Positions 37,562-46,709 are shown, numbered from the stretch's first letter. The stretch: 64,000 bases of DNA from Pseudooceanicola algae (GCF_003590145.2 NZ_CP060436.1:3167001-3231000); one strand, 5' to 3'. Translations and numbers: made by a program. The notes: a model not told the origin generated them from the letters alone.

Positions 37562-38710
37562 TCAGGCCGGTTCTTCGTGGCGGCCAGTCCTGTAGGGCTG
37601 CCAGTCCGTGATTTCGGGGTAATACATTGCATGCCATTTCCTCACGCGCGGGTTCATCTTGCGCCGCCATAGGGGCGGGATCATCGCCATGAGGCCCATC
37701 AGCGGGTAGCCGTGTGGTAACTGGGGTGCCTGGTCGGGGCCGTGGGCTTGCAGCAGCGGATAGGGCCGGTCGGGGCGGGCATGGTGGTCGGAATGGCGTT
37801 GCAGGTTGATCAACAGCCAGTTCGTCGCCTTGAACGAGGTGTTCCAGCTGTGATGGGGCTTGACGTGCTCGAAGCGCCCGTTCCCGAGGTACTTGCGCGT
37901 CAGGCCATAGTGCTCGACGTAGTTCGTGAGTTCGAGCAGCCAGATTGCGACGAGCGCTTGCCAGAGCAGGAGGAGCAACCCTGTCCAGCCACTGAGGAGC
38001 ACAGCCAGCAGCAGCATGGCTGCCTGCAAGGCGGCATAACGATAGAAAGGGTTGCGTGGGTCCAGCGGGTCGCGGCCGCGTTTTTTCAGGCGAGCGGTCT
38101 CCGCTGTCCAGGCCGAGCGCGGGCATTGCCGCAGGACCCGGCGGAAGAAATGCGGGAAGCTTTCATTGTAGCGGGCCGTAACCGCATCTGATGGCGTGCC
38201 CACGGCAGTATGATGCACCAGAAGATGCTCGCTGCGGAAATGGCCGTATAGCGCCATGGCCAGCAGGATATCCGCCAGCCAGCGCTCCTGCCGACTGCGT
38301 TGGTGCATCAATTCGTGCGCATAGACGATGCCGATTGCGCCGGTCATCGTGCCGACGCCGAAGAACAGGATGATGGTTTCCAGGGTCCCGAGGTGCTCGG
38401 CGCGGGCTGTATACCAGATCACCCAGAACAGTGTCACGAATTGGATCGGCGCCCAGGCCAGCGTGATGGCGCGATACCAGAACAGGTCGTCTTCGGGGGT
38501 GTCGGGATCCGCATCCGTGGCATTCAGCCCCAGCAGGCTGTCGAGCACCGAGAACAGCACATAGCCGTAGACCGGCACCAGGATCACTGTCCAGCCACCG
38601 AAAAGCGCGCCCGAAACCACCAGGGGCACCATCCCCAATGACAGCCAGAAGGGCGCGGCCTTGCCGAAGCTGGAAAAGCCCGCGCTGGGCAATGTCATGT
38701 TCGGCGCCAT
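37562..38710 (-). CDS. alkB: Alkane 1-monooxygenase (AlkB type)
   Basis: 382 residues. Non-haem di-iron membrane hydroxylase: HELMHQ (132-137), EHLLVHH (161-167), LQRHSDHH, and the NYVEHYGL signature. Six or so membrane helices. It hydroxylates medium-chain alkanes at the terminal carbon and needs rubredoxin and its reductase, which are not encoded nearby. It follows mutY by 21 bp on the same strand, so may be co-transcribed with this unrelated gene. Confidence 0.92.
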   Translation of the reverse strand: MAPNMTLPSAGFSSFGKAAPFWLSLGMVPLVVSGALFGGWTVILVPVYGYVLFSVLDSLLGLNATDADPDTPEDDLFWYRAITLAWAPIQFVTLFWVIWYTARAEHLGTLETIILFFGVGTMTGAIGIVYAHELMHQRSRQERWLADILLAMALYGHFRSEHLLVHHTAVGTPSDAVTARYNESFPHFFRRVLRQCPRSAWTAETARLKKRGRDPLDPRNPFYRYAALQAAMLLLAVLLSGWTGLLLLLWQALVAIWLLELTNYVEHYGLTRKYLGNGRFEHVKPHHSWNTSFKATNWLLINLQRHSDHHARPDRPYPLLQAHGPDQAPQLPHGYPLMGLMAMIPPLWRRKMNPRVRKWHAMYYPEITDWQPYRTGRHEEPA

Positions 38711-38731
38711 GTCCTGAGCCTCCCGGTCGGG

Positions 38732-39853
38732 TCAATTCCTGTCTACGAAGCTGGCATGGGCCAGGTCAAATGCCTTTCGCATCACGGTGGGAAGATCCGA
38801 GGGTCGGAAATCTTCGGGGGGCAGGAAGGTACCGCGTTGCGGGTTTGCGCCCTGGTCGATCTGCGCGGTGAGGATCTGCAGGCGCAAGTGGAAATGGGTG
38901 AAGGTATGACGCGCCTCTTCGGGGACCGGCTGCCAGTCGGCCTCTATCGGGGGGGCTGGTACGGGCGTGGTTTCGGCCCAGTCCGAGCCAGGCCAGCCGA
39001 GCATCCCGCCAAGCAGCCCCTTGTCGGGGCGGCGCTCCAGCAGGTAGGCGCCATCGGTACGGCGTGCAATATAGGCGATGCCAAGGCGGATGGGCTTGGC
39101 CTTTTTCGGGGTCTTGCGGGGCAGGTCTGGCGCAGTGCCGCGTGCCCGCGCCAGGCAGGGATCGTGCCAGGGGCAGAGAGCGCAGGCCGGTTTGCGCGGC
39201 GTGCAGATTGTCGCGCCAAGGTCCATCACGGCCTGAGCGTAATCGCCGGGCCGGGCGTGGGGCGTCAGCAGCGCCGCCTTTTCGGTCAGTTCGGGCTTGG
39301 CGGCGGGCAGGGGCGTATGGATGTCGAACAGCCGCGCCATGACCCGTTCCACGTTGCCGTCCACCACCGTTTCGGATCGGTCGAAGGCGATCGAGGCGAT
39401 GGCCGCGGCTGTGTAGGGCCCGACCCCGGGCAGGCTCAGCAGCGCGGCTCGGTTGTCGGGAAACTGGCCGCCATGACCGGCCACCACGACGCGGGCGCAT
39501 TTCAGCAGGTTGCGGGCCCGCGCATAATAGCCAAGTCCGGCCCATTCGCCCATTACGCGGGCGTCTTCGGCGGCTGCAAGATCCGCGACCGTCGGCCAGA
39601 GCGCGGTGAAGCGCAGGAAATAGGCGCGCACCGCCGCTACCGTGGTCTGTTGCAGCATCACTTCGGACAGCCAGATGTGGTAGGGATCGGGCCGCTGCCC
39701 TGCGGCGCGGGCGGCCGGGCCGGTGCGCCAGGGCATGTCGCGGGCATGCTGGTCATACCAGGCCAGCAGGTCGGCGGACAGATCGCCGGGCCGGGTCGCT
39801 CGCGGTGCATCCGGCTTTGTCCGGGCGGCTGGCGTTATGGGGGTCTCACGCAA
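38732..39853 (-). CDS. mutY: A/G-specific adenine glycosylase
   Basis: 373 residues. HhH motif LPGVGPYTAAAIASIAF followed by VVDGNVERVMARLFDI, catalytic glutamate in LSEVMLQQT, [4Fe-4S] cysteines CTPRKPACALCPWHDPC, and a C-terminal NUDIX-like domain that recognises 8-oxoG. It removes adenine mispaired with 8-oxoguanine. Divergent from the DciA-like gene. Confidence 0.94.
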   Translation of the reverse strand: MRETPITPAARTKPDAPRATRPGDLSADLLAWYDQHARDMPWRTGPAARAAGQRPDPYHIWLSEVMLQQTTVAAVRAYFLRFTALWPTVADLAAAEDARVMGEWAGLGYYARARNLLKCARVVVAGHGGQFPDNRAALLSLPGVGPYTAAAIASIAFDRSETVVDGNVERVMARLFDIHTPLPAAKPELTEKAALLTPHARPGDYAQAVMDLGATICTPRKPACALCPWHDPCLARARGTAPDLPRKTPKKAKPIRLGIAYIARRTDGAYLLERRPDKGLLGGMLGWPGSDWAETTPVPAPPIEADWQPVPEEARHTFTHFHLRLQILTAQIDQGANPQRGTFLPPEDFRPSDLPTVMRKAFDLAHASFVDRN

Positions 39854-39944
39854 TCTTTATGGCTCCTCGTTGCCGGCCTTGGGCTTTGCGCTGGTTTGCA
39901 GCGTATCTTGGACTAGAATAGCGCCGAACCAGAGGATGCAACCC

Positions 39945-40460
39945 ATGCCGCGCCGCAAGACGACAACCTACGGCTTTACCCGCGCCCACGGTCTGATGGA
40001 GACGCGGATCCGCAAAGCCGGTGAAACCCGCGGGTTCGCCGAGGCGCGCATCATCACCCATTGGGAAGAAGTCGCGGGTACCGAGATCTCGGCCATCGCA
40101 CGCCCGGTGAAGGTGACCTATCCGCGTGGCAGTGGCAATCTGGGCGCGACACTGGTGCTGCTGACCACGGGGGCCCATGCCCCGGTGCTGGAAATGCAGA
40201 AGGAAACCCTGCGTCAGCGGGTGAACGCGACCTATGGCTACAACGCCATTTCGCGGATCAACATCACCCAGACGGCGCCAACGGGCTTTGCCGAAGGCCA
40301 GGTCGCCTTCAGAACCCGCGAAAAGCCCCTGAGCCCGCCTCCGCCCGACCCGGCACTGCTGGCGCGGGCGGCCGAGGTTGCGGATGGCATCCGCGACGAA
40401 GGGCTGAAGGCCGCGCTTGAGACTCTGGCGCGCAACGTATTAAAGACATCCGGAATTTAG
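39945..40460 (+). CDS. DUF721/DciA-family protein
   Basis: 171 residues from MPRRKTTTYGFTRAHG, with AGAGGA eight bases before. DUF721 domain: ITHWEEVAGTEISAIARPVKVTYP and LLTTGAHAPVLEMQKETLRQRVNATYGYNAISRINI. DciA proteins load the replicative helicase DnaB in bacteria lacking DnaC; the alphaproteobacterial form carries a C-terminal extension. Followed by a DsbA-like gene, as usual in this order. Confidence 0.87.
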   Translation: MPRRKTTTYGFTRAHGLMETRIRKAGETRGFAEARIITHWEEVAGTEISAIARPVKVTYPRGSGNLGATLVLLTTGAHAPVLEMQKETLRQRVNATYGYNAISRINITQTAPTGFAEGQVAFRTREKPLSPPPPDPALLARAAEVADGIRDEGLKAALETLARNVLKTSGI

Positions 40461-40474
40461 GAAAGGAATCCTCG

Positions 40475-41146
40475 ATGGATCGCAGGACCCTCATCGGAGG
40501 CGGTATTGCCGCGGTTGCCCTCGTGGCTGTCGGCGGCGGCTACTTCTACTTCAAGCAGGACAGCGCACAGACGGAAATGGATCCGGCCGCCGGGGAAGAC
40601 GTCGCCGCGATCGACACCTCATCGATCACCGAAATGGTGCTGGGCGACGCGGATGCACCGGTGACGCTGATCGAATATGCGTCCTTCACCTGCCCGCATT
40701 GCAAGTCCTTCCACGACACGGTCTTTCACCAGCTGAAGACGAATTACATCGACACCGGCAAGGTAAAGTTCATCTACCGCGATGTCTTCTTTGACCGCTA
40801 CGGTCTTTGGGCGTCGCTGATCGCGCGATGCGACGGCGGGATGCGGTTCTTCGGCATTGCCGACATGCTTTACGACCAGCAGGCCAACTGGTTGCAGGGG
40901 GCCGAAACCGAAGCCGGGATCGCAGACAACCTGCGCCGTCTGGGTAAGGTCGTGGGCCTGGAAGAAGCCCAGGTCGACGCCTGCATGGCGGACGAGGAGA
41001 AGGCCAAGACCCTGGTCGCCTGGTTCCAGCAGAACGCGACCGCAGACGAGGTGACGGGCACGCCGACGCTGATCATCGACGGCGAAAGCCATGGCAACAT
41101 GAGCTACGAGGACCTGTCGCAGATCCTCGACGAAAAGCTGGGCTGA
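40475..41146 (+). CDS. DsbA-family thiol-disulfide oxidoreductase
   Basis: 223 residues. N-terminal anchor or uncleaved signal (TLIGGGIAAVALVAVGGGYFYF), thioredoxin fold with CPHC in EYASFTCPHCKSFH and the cis-proline in GTPTLIIDGE. Periplasmic, oxidising or isomerising disulfides. Similar to the DsbA-like gene that usually precedes smc in Rhodobacterales; smc is absent here, replaced by a convergent oxidoreductase, and a terminator follows. Confidence 0.9.
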   Translation: MDRRTLIGGGIAAVALVAVGGGYFYFKQDSAQTEMDPAAGEDVAAIDTSSITEMVLGDADAPVTLIEYASFTCPHCKSFHDTVFHQLKTNYIDTGKVKFIYRDVFFDRYGLWASLIARCDGGMRFFGIADMLYDQQANWLQGAETEAGIADNLRRLGKVVGLEEAQVDACMADEEKAKTLVAWFQQNATADEVTGTPTLIIDGESHGNMSYEDLSQILDEKLG

Positions 41147-41168
41147 CGGCTCTTGCGGAATGTCTGAC

Positions 41169-41201
41169 GAAATCGGGCCGGGGGAAACCTTCGGCCCGTT
41201 T
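41169..41201. terminator. Bidirectional intrinsic terminator
   Basis: CGGGCCG (41174-41180) pairs with CGGCCCG (41192-41198), with GAAA before and TTTC after, so it can act both ways between the convergent DsbA-like and oxidoreductase genes. Confidence 0.72.
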
Positions 41202-41213
41202 CACGTTCCGGGG

Positions 41214-42263
41214 TCAGGCGATCCTGACGATCTGCTTGCCCTTGTTGCCACCCTTCAGCATCGCGAAGAAGGCTTCGGGCGCATTTTCGAGCCCTTCTGC
41301 GATGTCCTCGAGATAGGCAATCTCGCCAGAGGTGACAGGCGGGGCGACCTTGGTCAGGAATTCACCGAACCGGCCGACATGATCGGTCTGTAGCAGGCCC
41401 TGCACGGTCAGCCGCTTGACCAGCGCAATGCGCCACAGCTTTTGCAGCGCCATGTCCCCGGTTTCGCAACTTTCACCGGAATACCAGGCGATCATGCCGC
41501 AGATGATGATCCGGCCATGGGTGTTCATCACCGGCAGCACGCCGCCCAGCACATGGCCGCCGACGTTTTCGAAATAGATGTCGACGCCGTCGGGGCATTC
41601 CCTGTGCAACGCCTCCATCATGTCGAGCACGCTGTTATGGGCACGGTGGTCGATGCAGGCGTCAAAGCCGAAGGTATCCACGGCCATGGCGCATTTTTCG
41701 GGGCCACCGGCCACGCCGACGACTCGCAGCCCGGCCTGTTTCGCCAATTGCCCGACCATGGAGCCGACAGGCCCGGTAGCGGCGGCCACGACCAAAGTCT
41801 CGCCCGGCTTCATCCGGCCATGGACCTCCAGCCCGGCCCAGGCGGTGAAACCGGGCATCCCCAGCACACCAAGGGCTGTCGAAGGCGGCAGCGCGGGGTC
41901 CAGTTTTCGCAACTGGCGACCCGGCAGGCAGCCGTGGCTGGCCCAGCCGAACATGCCGAAAACAAGATCATCCTTGCTGAACTTCGGATCGCGAGAGGTG
42001 ATGACCCGGCCCACACCGCCAGCGCCCATGGTGTGGTTCAGCTCTTGTGGGGCGGTATAGCTTTTGACGTAATCCATCCGTCCGCGCATGTAGGGATCAA
42101 GCGACATGTAGGTGGCCTGCACCAGAACCTCGCCCGCCGCGGGGCGCGGCATCCCGGTTTCCTCAAGCCGGAAATCCTGCGCCACGGGAAACCCCTGGGG
42201 ACGTCGTGCGAGGACGATCCGCTGCATGACCTGCGGATCGACCGGCTTCATCGTATCGGACAT
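41214..42263 (-). CDS. NADP-dependent MDR oxidoreductase (CurA/alkenal reductase type)
   Basis: 349 residues from MSDTMKPVDPQVMQRIVLA with AAGGAGG upstream. Zinc-free medium-chain dehydrogenase: YMSLDPYMRGRM and MPGFTAWAGL are typical of prostaglandin/alkenal reductases, cofactor loop AATGPVGSMVGQLAK. Probably reduces alpha,beta-unsaturated carbonyls with NADPH. A terminator-like hairpin lies in its 5' region and could attenuate expression. Confidence 0.9.
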   Translation of the reverse strand: MSDTMKPVDPQVMQRIVLARRPQGFPVAQDFRLEETGMPRPAAGEVLVQATYMSLDPYMRGRMDYVKSYTAPQELNHTMGAGGVGRVITSRDPKFSKDDLVFGMFGWASHGCLPGRQLRKLDPALPPSTALGVLGMPGFTAWAGLEVHGRMKPGETLVVAAATGPVGSMVGQLAKQAGLRVVGVAGGPEKCAMAVDTFGFDACIDHRAHNSVLDMMEALHRECPDGVDIYFENVGGHVLGGVLPVMNTHGRIIICGMIAWYSGESCETGDMALQKLWRIALVKRLTVQGLLQTDHVGRFGEFLTKVAPPVTSGEIAYLEDIAEGLENAPEAFFAMLKGGNKGKQIVRIA

Positions 42264-42326
42264 ATTGAAATTCCCCTCCTTGCGCACAACTTAACCCTTC
42301 GCAGGAAACATCCTATCGCTACAGGG

Positions 42327-42354
42327 AAAACCTTTCGGCTCTCTTGCCGAAAGG
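42327..42354 (-). terminator. Orphan terminator upstream of the MDR oxidoreductase
   Basis: On the minus strand CCTTTCGGC pairs perfectly with GCCGAAAGG around a six-base loop and is followed by TTTT. It lies 64 bp before the oxidoreductase start with no gene ending before it, so it could be a leader attenuator or the end of a small RNA from 42355-42449. Confidence 0.65.
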
Positions 42355-42449
42355 CTGGTGGGCCTTGGCACCGTCGGGATAGGGCCGGGACCCTGCGAAA
42401 GCAGACCTGATGGACATGGCCCTCGGGTCTGACGTAAAGAGGCGCGATC

Positions 42450-42923
42450 ATGATACAGAAGAAATCAGACCCGAATTACAAGGTGATCGCCGAAAACCGG
42501 CGAGCGCGCTTTGATTATGCGATCGCGGATGACCTGGAATGCGGCATCCAGCTGATGGGGTCGGAGGTGAAATCCCTGCGCATCGGCCAGTCCAACATCG
42601 CCGAAAGCTATGCGACCGTCGACAACGGAGAGCTGTGGCTGGTCAATGCCTATATCGCCCCCTACGAGCAGGCGATGTTCGGTCACGAAGACCGGCGGCG
42701 GCGCAAGTTGCTGGTTTCGCGCAAGGAATTGTCCCGCCTCTGGAGCGAAACCCAGCGGAAGGGCATGACCCTGGTGCCGCTGGTGATGTATTTCAACCAT
42801 CGCGGCATGGCCAAGATCAAGATCGGCATCGCCAAGGGCAAGCAGGCCCACGACAAGCGCGAATCCGAAGCCAAGCGCGACTGGGGACGGCAGAAACAGC
42901 GGCTGCTGAAGGATAACCGCTAA
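42450..42923 (+). CDS. smpB: SsrA-binding protein
   Basis: 157 residues, normal length. Contains [56 protein letters not shown] and the basic tail [25 protein letters not shown]. It delivers tmRNA to stalled ribosomes for trans-translation. ssrA is not found in the window. Divergent from the MDR gene. Confidence 0.97.
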   Translation: MIQKKSDPNYKVIAENRRARFDYAIADDLECGIQLMGSEVKSLRIGQSNIAESYATVDNGELWLVNAYIAPYEQAMFGHEDRRRRKLLVSRKELSRLWSETQRKGMTLVPLVMYFNHRGMAKIKIGIAKGKQAHDKRESEAKRDWGRQKQRLLKDNR

Positions 42924-43015
42924 GGTCGCGGAGCCTGCCTGCCCTTGCGCATTTGCGACAGGGCGGCTAGGGAATCAGCGGTTTCCCCGTGAATTGACCT
43001 GAGAGGCGCGGTTCT

Positions 43016-43867
43016 GTGCAGGATGATCCCAAGGTACTGGTTTCGACAACCTGGTTGGCGCAGCACCTGAAGGACCCCGATCTTCGGGTTCTGGATGCAA
43101 GCTGGTTCATGCCCGGTGCGGGGCGCGACGGACGGGCGGAATACCTTGCCGCCCATATACCCGGCGCCCGTTTCTTTGACATCGACGAGATCAGCGACCA
43201 CCGGTCCGAGCTGCCGCACATGGCGCCGCCGGTTGAAAAATTCATGTCGCGGCTGCGGGCCATGGGGGTCGGGGACGGCCATCAGGTCGTGGTCTATGAC
43301 AGCCAGGGCATCTTTTCCGCCGCCCGCGTCTGGTGGCTGTTCCGCCTGATGGGGCAATTCGATGTCGCGGTGCTGGATGGCGGATTGGCGAAATGGATTG
43401 CCGACGGCCACACCGTCGAGGATCTCGATCCGCTGATCCGCGACCGCCACATGACCGTGCGCCGCCAGAACCAGATGGTGAAGGACGTGACCCAGGTCAG
43501 CGCCGCCAGCAAGCTGGGCGATTACGAAATTGTCGATGTACGCGCCGCCCCGCGGTTCCGTGGCGAGGTGCCCGAGCCCCGCGAAGGCCTGCGCGCGGGC
43601 CATATTCCGGGCGCAAGGAACGTGCCTTTCGCCGATCTGCTGACTGCAGAGGGGCTGATGAAGGAACCCGCCGCGCTGACGGGGGTTCTGCAAGGGGCCG
43701 GCGTCGACCTTGGCAAGCCGATCATTGCCAGCTGCGGTTCGGGCGTGACGGCGGCGATCCTGTGCCTGGCGCTGGAACGGATCGGCAAGACCGACCATGC
43801 AATTTATGACGGCTCGTGGGCGGAATGGGGGGCCTTCCCCACCCTGCCCCTGGCCACCGGAGAGTGA
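43016..43867 (+). CDS. sseA: 3-mercaptopyruvate sulfurtransferase
   Basis: 283 residues, GTG start. Two rhodanese domains; the C-terminal one has the active loop CGSGVTA, which distinguishes mercaptopyruvate from thiosulfate transferases, and the N-terminal one has VVYDSQGIFSAARVWWLFR. It moves sulfur from 3-mercaptopyruvate to thiol acceptors. The aminotransferase starts 7 bp after its stop, so transamination and desulfuration may be linked, for example in cysteine breakdown. Confidence 0.93.
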   Translation: MQDDPKVLVSTTWLAQHLKDPDLRVLDASWFMPGAGRDGRAEYLAAHIPGARFFDIDEISDHRSELPHMAPPVEKFMSRLRAMGVGDGHQVVVYDSQGIFSAARVWWLFRLMGQFDVAVLDGGLAKWIADGHTVEDLDPLIRDRHMTVRRQNQMVKDVTQVSAASKLGDYEIVDVRAAPRFRGEVPEPREGLRAGHIPGARNVPFADLLTAEGLMKEPAALTGVLQGAGVDLGKPIIASCGSGVTAAILCLALERIGKTDHAIYDGSWAEWGAFPTLPLATGE

Positions 43868-43874
43868 GAGACTG

Positions 43875-45062
43875 ATGTTCGAGACCCTCAAGGAACAACC
43901 CGCCGACAAGATCCTGGAGCTGATAGGCCTCTACAAGGCCGATCCGCGTGCCGAAAAGATTGACCTGGGCGTCGGCGTCTACAAGAACGCCGAAGGCGTG
44001 ACCCCGGTGATGCGCGCCGTAAAGGCCGCTGAGAAGAAGATCTGGGAAGAGCAGACCACCAAGGCCTATACCGGCCTCGCCGGTGATCCGGTCTATGTCG
44101 ACACCATGATCGACCTGGTGCTGGGCAACAGTGTGCCGGGCGACCAGATCGCCGCGGTGACCACGCCGGGCGGCACCGGTGCCGTGCGTCAGGCCTTCGA
44201 ACTGACCCAGAGCGCCACACCGGGCGCACGGGTCTTCGTTTCCGATCCGACCTGGCCGAACCACCTGTCGATCCTGAAGTACCTCGGCATGGAAACCATT
44301 CCCTACCGCTATTTCGACAGCGAAACGGGTGGCGTGAATTTCGACGGCATGATCGCCGATCTGAAAGCCGGGCTGAAGCCGGGCGACGTGGTGCTGCTGC
44401 ATGGCTGCTGCCACAACCCCACCGGCGCCAACCTGAACATGGTGCAGTGGAAAGAGGTCGTCGCGGTCCTGAATGAAAAGGGTGCCGTGCCGATGATCGA
44501 CATCGCCTACCAGGGCTTTGGCGATGGTCTGGAAGAAGATGCCGCCGGCACCCGATATGTCGCGGAAAACGTGCCGGAACTGCTGATCGCGGCCTCGTGC
44601 TCCAAGAACTTCGGGATCTACCGCGAACGCACCGGCCTGCTGATGGCTGTCGGCAAGGATACCTCGCGTCGCGACGTGACCCAGGGGATGCTGGCCTTCC
44701 TCAATCGTCAGAACTTCTCCTTCCCGCCGGATCACGGCGCGCGGGTGGTCGGCACGATCCTGTCGGATGCCGAATTGCGCGCCGACTGGAAGGCCGAGCT
44801 GGAAGACGTGCGTCTGGGCATGCTGGAACTGCGCAAGCAGCTGGCGGGCGAATTGCAGCGCCTCTCGGGGTCGGACCGCTTTGCCTTCCTCGGGGAGCAC
44901 CGCGGCATGTTCTCGCGCCTCGGAACCACACCGGAACTGGTGCAGAAGATGCGAGCCGACAGCGGGATCTACATGGTTGGTGATTCGCGGATGAACATCG
45001 CCGGTCTGAACACGGCCACGGTGCCGATCCTGGCGCAGGCCATCATCGACGCGGGCGTCTGA
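43875..45062 (+). CDS. Aromatic/aspartate aminotransferase
   Basis: 395 residues from MFETLKEQPADKILELIG; the longer frame overlaps sseA. Class I PLP aminotransferase of the AspC/TyrB type: TTPGGTGAVRQ, HGCCHNPTG, the PLP lysine in SCSKNFGIYRERTGL, and the substrate arginine in DSRMNIAGL. Transfers amino groups between aromatic amino acids or aspartate and 2-oxoglutarate. A 16-bp stem-loop follows the stop. Confidence 0.92.
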   Translation: MFETLKEQPADKILELIGLYKADPRAEKIDLGVGVYKNAEGVTPVMRAVKAAEKKIWEEQTTKAYTGLAGDPVYVDTMIDLVLGNSVPGDQIAAVTTPGGTGAVRQAFELTQSATPGARVFVSDPTWPNHLSILKYLGMETIPYRYFDSETGGVNFDGMIADLKAGLKPGDVVLLHGCCHNPTGANLNMVQWKEVVAVLNEKGAVPMIDIAYQGFGDGLEEDAAGTRYVAENVPELLIAASCSKNFGIYRERTGLLMAVGKDTSRRDVTQGMLAFLNRQNFSFPPDHGARVVGTILSDAELRADWKAELEDVRLGMLELRKQLAGELQRLSGSDRFAFLGEHRGMFSRLGTTPELVQKMRADSGIYMVGDSRMNIAGLNTATVPILAQAIIDAGV

Positions 45063-45069
45063 TCGCCCC

Positions 45070-45105
45070 GTGCCCCCTTTCCGCCAGACGGCGGGGAGGG
45101 GGCAC
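45070..45105 (+). terminator. Long stem-loop after the aminotransferase
   Basis: Outer arms GTGCCCCC / GGGGGCAC, inner arms CCGCC / GGCGG, loop AGAC, joined by wobble pairs. No T-run, so termination efficiency is uncertain. Confidence 0.6.
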
Positions 45106-45322
45106 AGCAACGAAGATCGCCGGCCCGCAGCGATCCGGCCCAAGCGTACAGCTTTGGGCGTCCCGTGCCAGGGACAAGGGAACGACCGATTCGATCAGCT
45201 TGTTGGGGAAGCAGGGCGAAGCATCGCGCCGGCCTGCGGCAGCGTCGTGCCGACTGGCGGGGTCTTCGCTGCACGGGGGCGGGCGCTGCAGGGGTGGGGC
45301 GCTATGCAGGCCCCTGAAATGC

Positions 45323-45350
45323 AAAACGCGGCGCCCTGGGGCACCGCGTT
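45323..45350 (-). terminator. Intrinsic terminator of csp
   Basis: On the minus strand AACGCGGTGCC pairs with GGCGCCGCGTT (one G-U pair), loop CCAG, ending in TTTT; 24 bp after the csp stop. Confidence 0.82.
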
Positions 45351-45374
45351 CCGTATCGTCTTCGGTCGAAAGGC

Positions 45375-45581
45375 TTACGCCAGAGCGATGTTCGAAGCCG
45401 ACTCACGGCCGTCACGGCCGGATTCGATGTCGAAGGTCACTTTCTGGTTGTCGGCCAGACCGGTGAGGCCAGCGCGCTCAACGGCAGAGATGTGCACGAA
45501 GACATCTTTGCTGCCGCCATCGGGTGCGATGAAACCAAAACCTTTAGTGGTGTTGAACCATTTTACGGTGCCAGTGGCCAT
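45375..45581 (-). CDS. Cold-shock-domain protein
   Basis: 68 residues. The CSD RNA-binding motifs [12 protein letters not shown] and [10 protein letters not shown] are intact. Binds single-stranded nucleic acid as an RNA chaperone; CspA-type by length. GGAG lies 9 bases before the ATG. About 240 bp without a gene lie upstream, compatible with the long 5' leader typical of csp genes, and include an 18-bp palindrome. Confidence 0.96.
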   Translation of the reverse strand: MATGTVKWFNTTKGFGFIAPDGGSKDVFVHISAVERAGLTGLADNQKVTFDIESGRDGRESASNIALA

Positions 45582-45737
45582 ATCCGTAGTCTCCTAAGTA
45601 TACCTGTCCGCACTACGCGACAGCTCGGCGTTGTTGGTCTGGATCGAAAGCTGAACGCCGGTTAGGGAGACAGTGGTCGAAATAGATAACGTCTGCAAAG
45701 ACCTTGTAGCAGTAATCGACGCGCATTCCAATAGGTC

Positions 45738-45755
45738 TTCGCAGGTCCCTGCGAA
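45738..45755. promoter_or_regulatory. 18-bp palindrome upstream of csp
   Basis: TTCGCAGG-TC-CCTGCGAA, perfect 8-base arms, between the csp gene and the end of dapA. Operator-like; the regulator is not identifiable. Confidence 0.45.
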
Positions 45756-45780
45756 TTTTCGAAACCGGGGGTTGAACCGG

Positions 45781-45815
45781 TCCGGCGGCAGCGGGCGCAG
45801 GCCCGTGTCGCCGGA
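45781..45815 (-). terminator. Stem-loop after dapA
   Basis: Outer arms TCCGGCG / CGCCGGA with an inner GGGC / GCCC pairing, 7 bp past the dapA stop. No T-run; a possible terminator or mRNA-stabilising hairpin. Confidence 0.5.
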
Positions 45816-45821
45816 TCCGCT

Positions 45822-46709
45822 TCAGGCGGCAGCTTTTTCGGTCAGGCCGGCATGCGCCATGGCGGCTCGGATCTGGGCCTTGGTGCTGTCTTCAAGCTCG
45901 GTCAGGGGCAGGCGGACTTCGGCGCTGCACAGGCCCAGCTCGGACATGGCGAATTTCACCCCGCAAAGGCCCGGCTCGACAAAGATCGCCTCGTGCAGGG
46001 GCATCAGGCGGTCCTGGCATTCCAGCGCCGTCTTGTAATCGCCCGCAAGCGTGGCGGCCTGAAGCGCGGCGCAGAGTTTCGGCGCGACATTTGCCGTGAC
46101 CGAAATACAGCCGACCCCACCCATGGCGTTGAAGCCCACGGCGGTCGCGTCTTCACCCGAAAGCTGGCAGAATTCCGGCCCGCAGGCGATCCGGGTCTGG
46201 GCAACGCGGGCCAGGTCGCCGGTTGCGTCCTTGACGCCGATGATGCGCGGCAGCCGGGCGATCTGGGCCATGGTGTCGGGCTTCATGTCGATGACCGAGC
46301 GGCCGGGGATGTTGTAGATCACGATGGGCAGGTCGGCGGCATCGTGCATGGCGGTATAATGCGCCACCAGGCCGCGCTGTGTCGGCTTGTTGTAATAGGG
46401 CGTCACGACCAGGGCGGCATCGGCGCCGACCTCGGCTGCATGCTTGATCAGGCGGATGCCTTCGACGGTGTTGTTGGCGCCCGCGCCGGCGATGATCGGA
46501 ATCCGGCCGGCGGCGAATTTCACCACTTCCTCGATGACGATTTCATGCTCGCGCAGGCTCAGCGTCGGGGATTCGCCGGTGGTGCCGACGGGAACCAGCC
46601 CGGTCGAGCCCTGCTCGATATGCCAGTCGACCAGCTTCTTGAGGCAATCCAGATCCAGCGCGCCGTCCTTGAACGGCGTGACCAGTGCGGGTAGGGACCC
46701 TGTGAACAT
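45822..46709 (-). CDS. dapA: 4-hydroxy-tetrahydrodipicolinate synthase
   Basis: 295 residues. Schiff-base lysine K160 in [11 protein letters not shown]132 in VIYNIPGR, and [10 protein letters not shown] near 42-51. It condenses pyruvate with aspartate semialdehyde, the first committed step of lysine and diaminopimelate synthesis. Divergent from a lytic transglycosylase gene, so two peptidoglycan-related genes share a promoter region. Confidence 0.96.
   Translation of the reverse strand: MFTGSLPALVTPFKDGALDLDCLKKLVDWHIEQGSTGLVPVGTTGESPTLSLREHEIVIEEVVKFAAGRIPIIAGAGANNTVEGIRLIKHAAEVGADAALVVTPYYNKPTQRGLVAHYTAMHDAADLPIVIYNIPGRSVIDMKPDTMAQIARLPRIIGVKDATGDLARVAQTRIACGPEFCQLSGEDATAVGFNAMGGVGCISVTANVAPKLCAALQAATLAGDYKTALECQDRLMPLHEAIFVEPGLCGVKFAMSELGLCSAEVRLPLTELEDSTKAQIRAAMAHAGLTEKAAA

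Larger units (their letters stand above)
45063..45374. other. 312-bp gap between aminotransferase and csp
   Basis: Holds the stem-loop at 45070-45105 and the csp terminator at 45323-45350; between them I see no convincing gene, and open frames here lack family resemblance. Confidence 0.6.

Noticed and set aside
43016-45062. Possible fusion of sseA and the aminotransferase through the longer open frame
   Set aside because: The aminotransferase frame opens inside sseA, but the conserved start MFETLKEQ follows the sseA stop; they are separate genes.
45070-45597. 175-codon ORF across the aminotransferase-csp gap
   Set aside because: Runs through a terminator hairpin and antisense to csp; no family resemblance.
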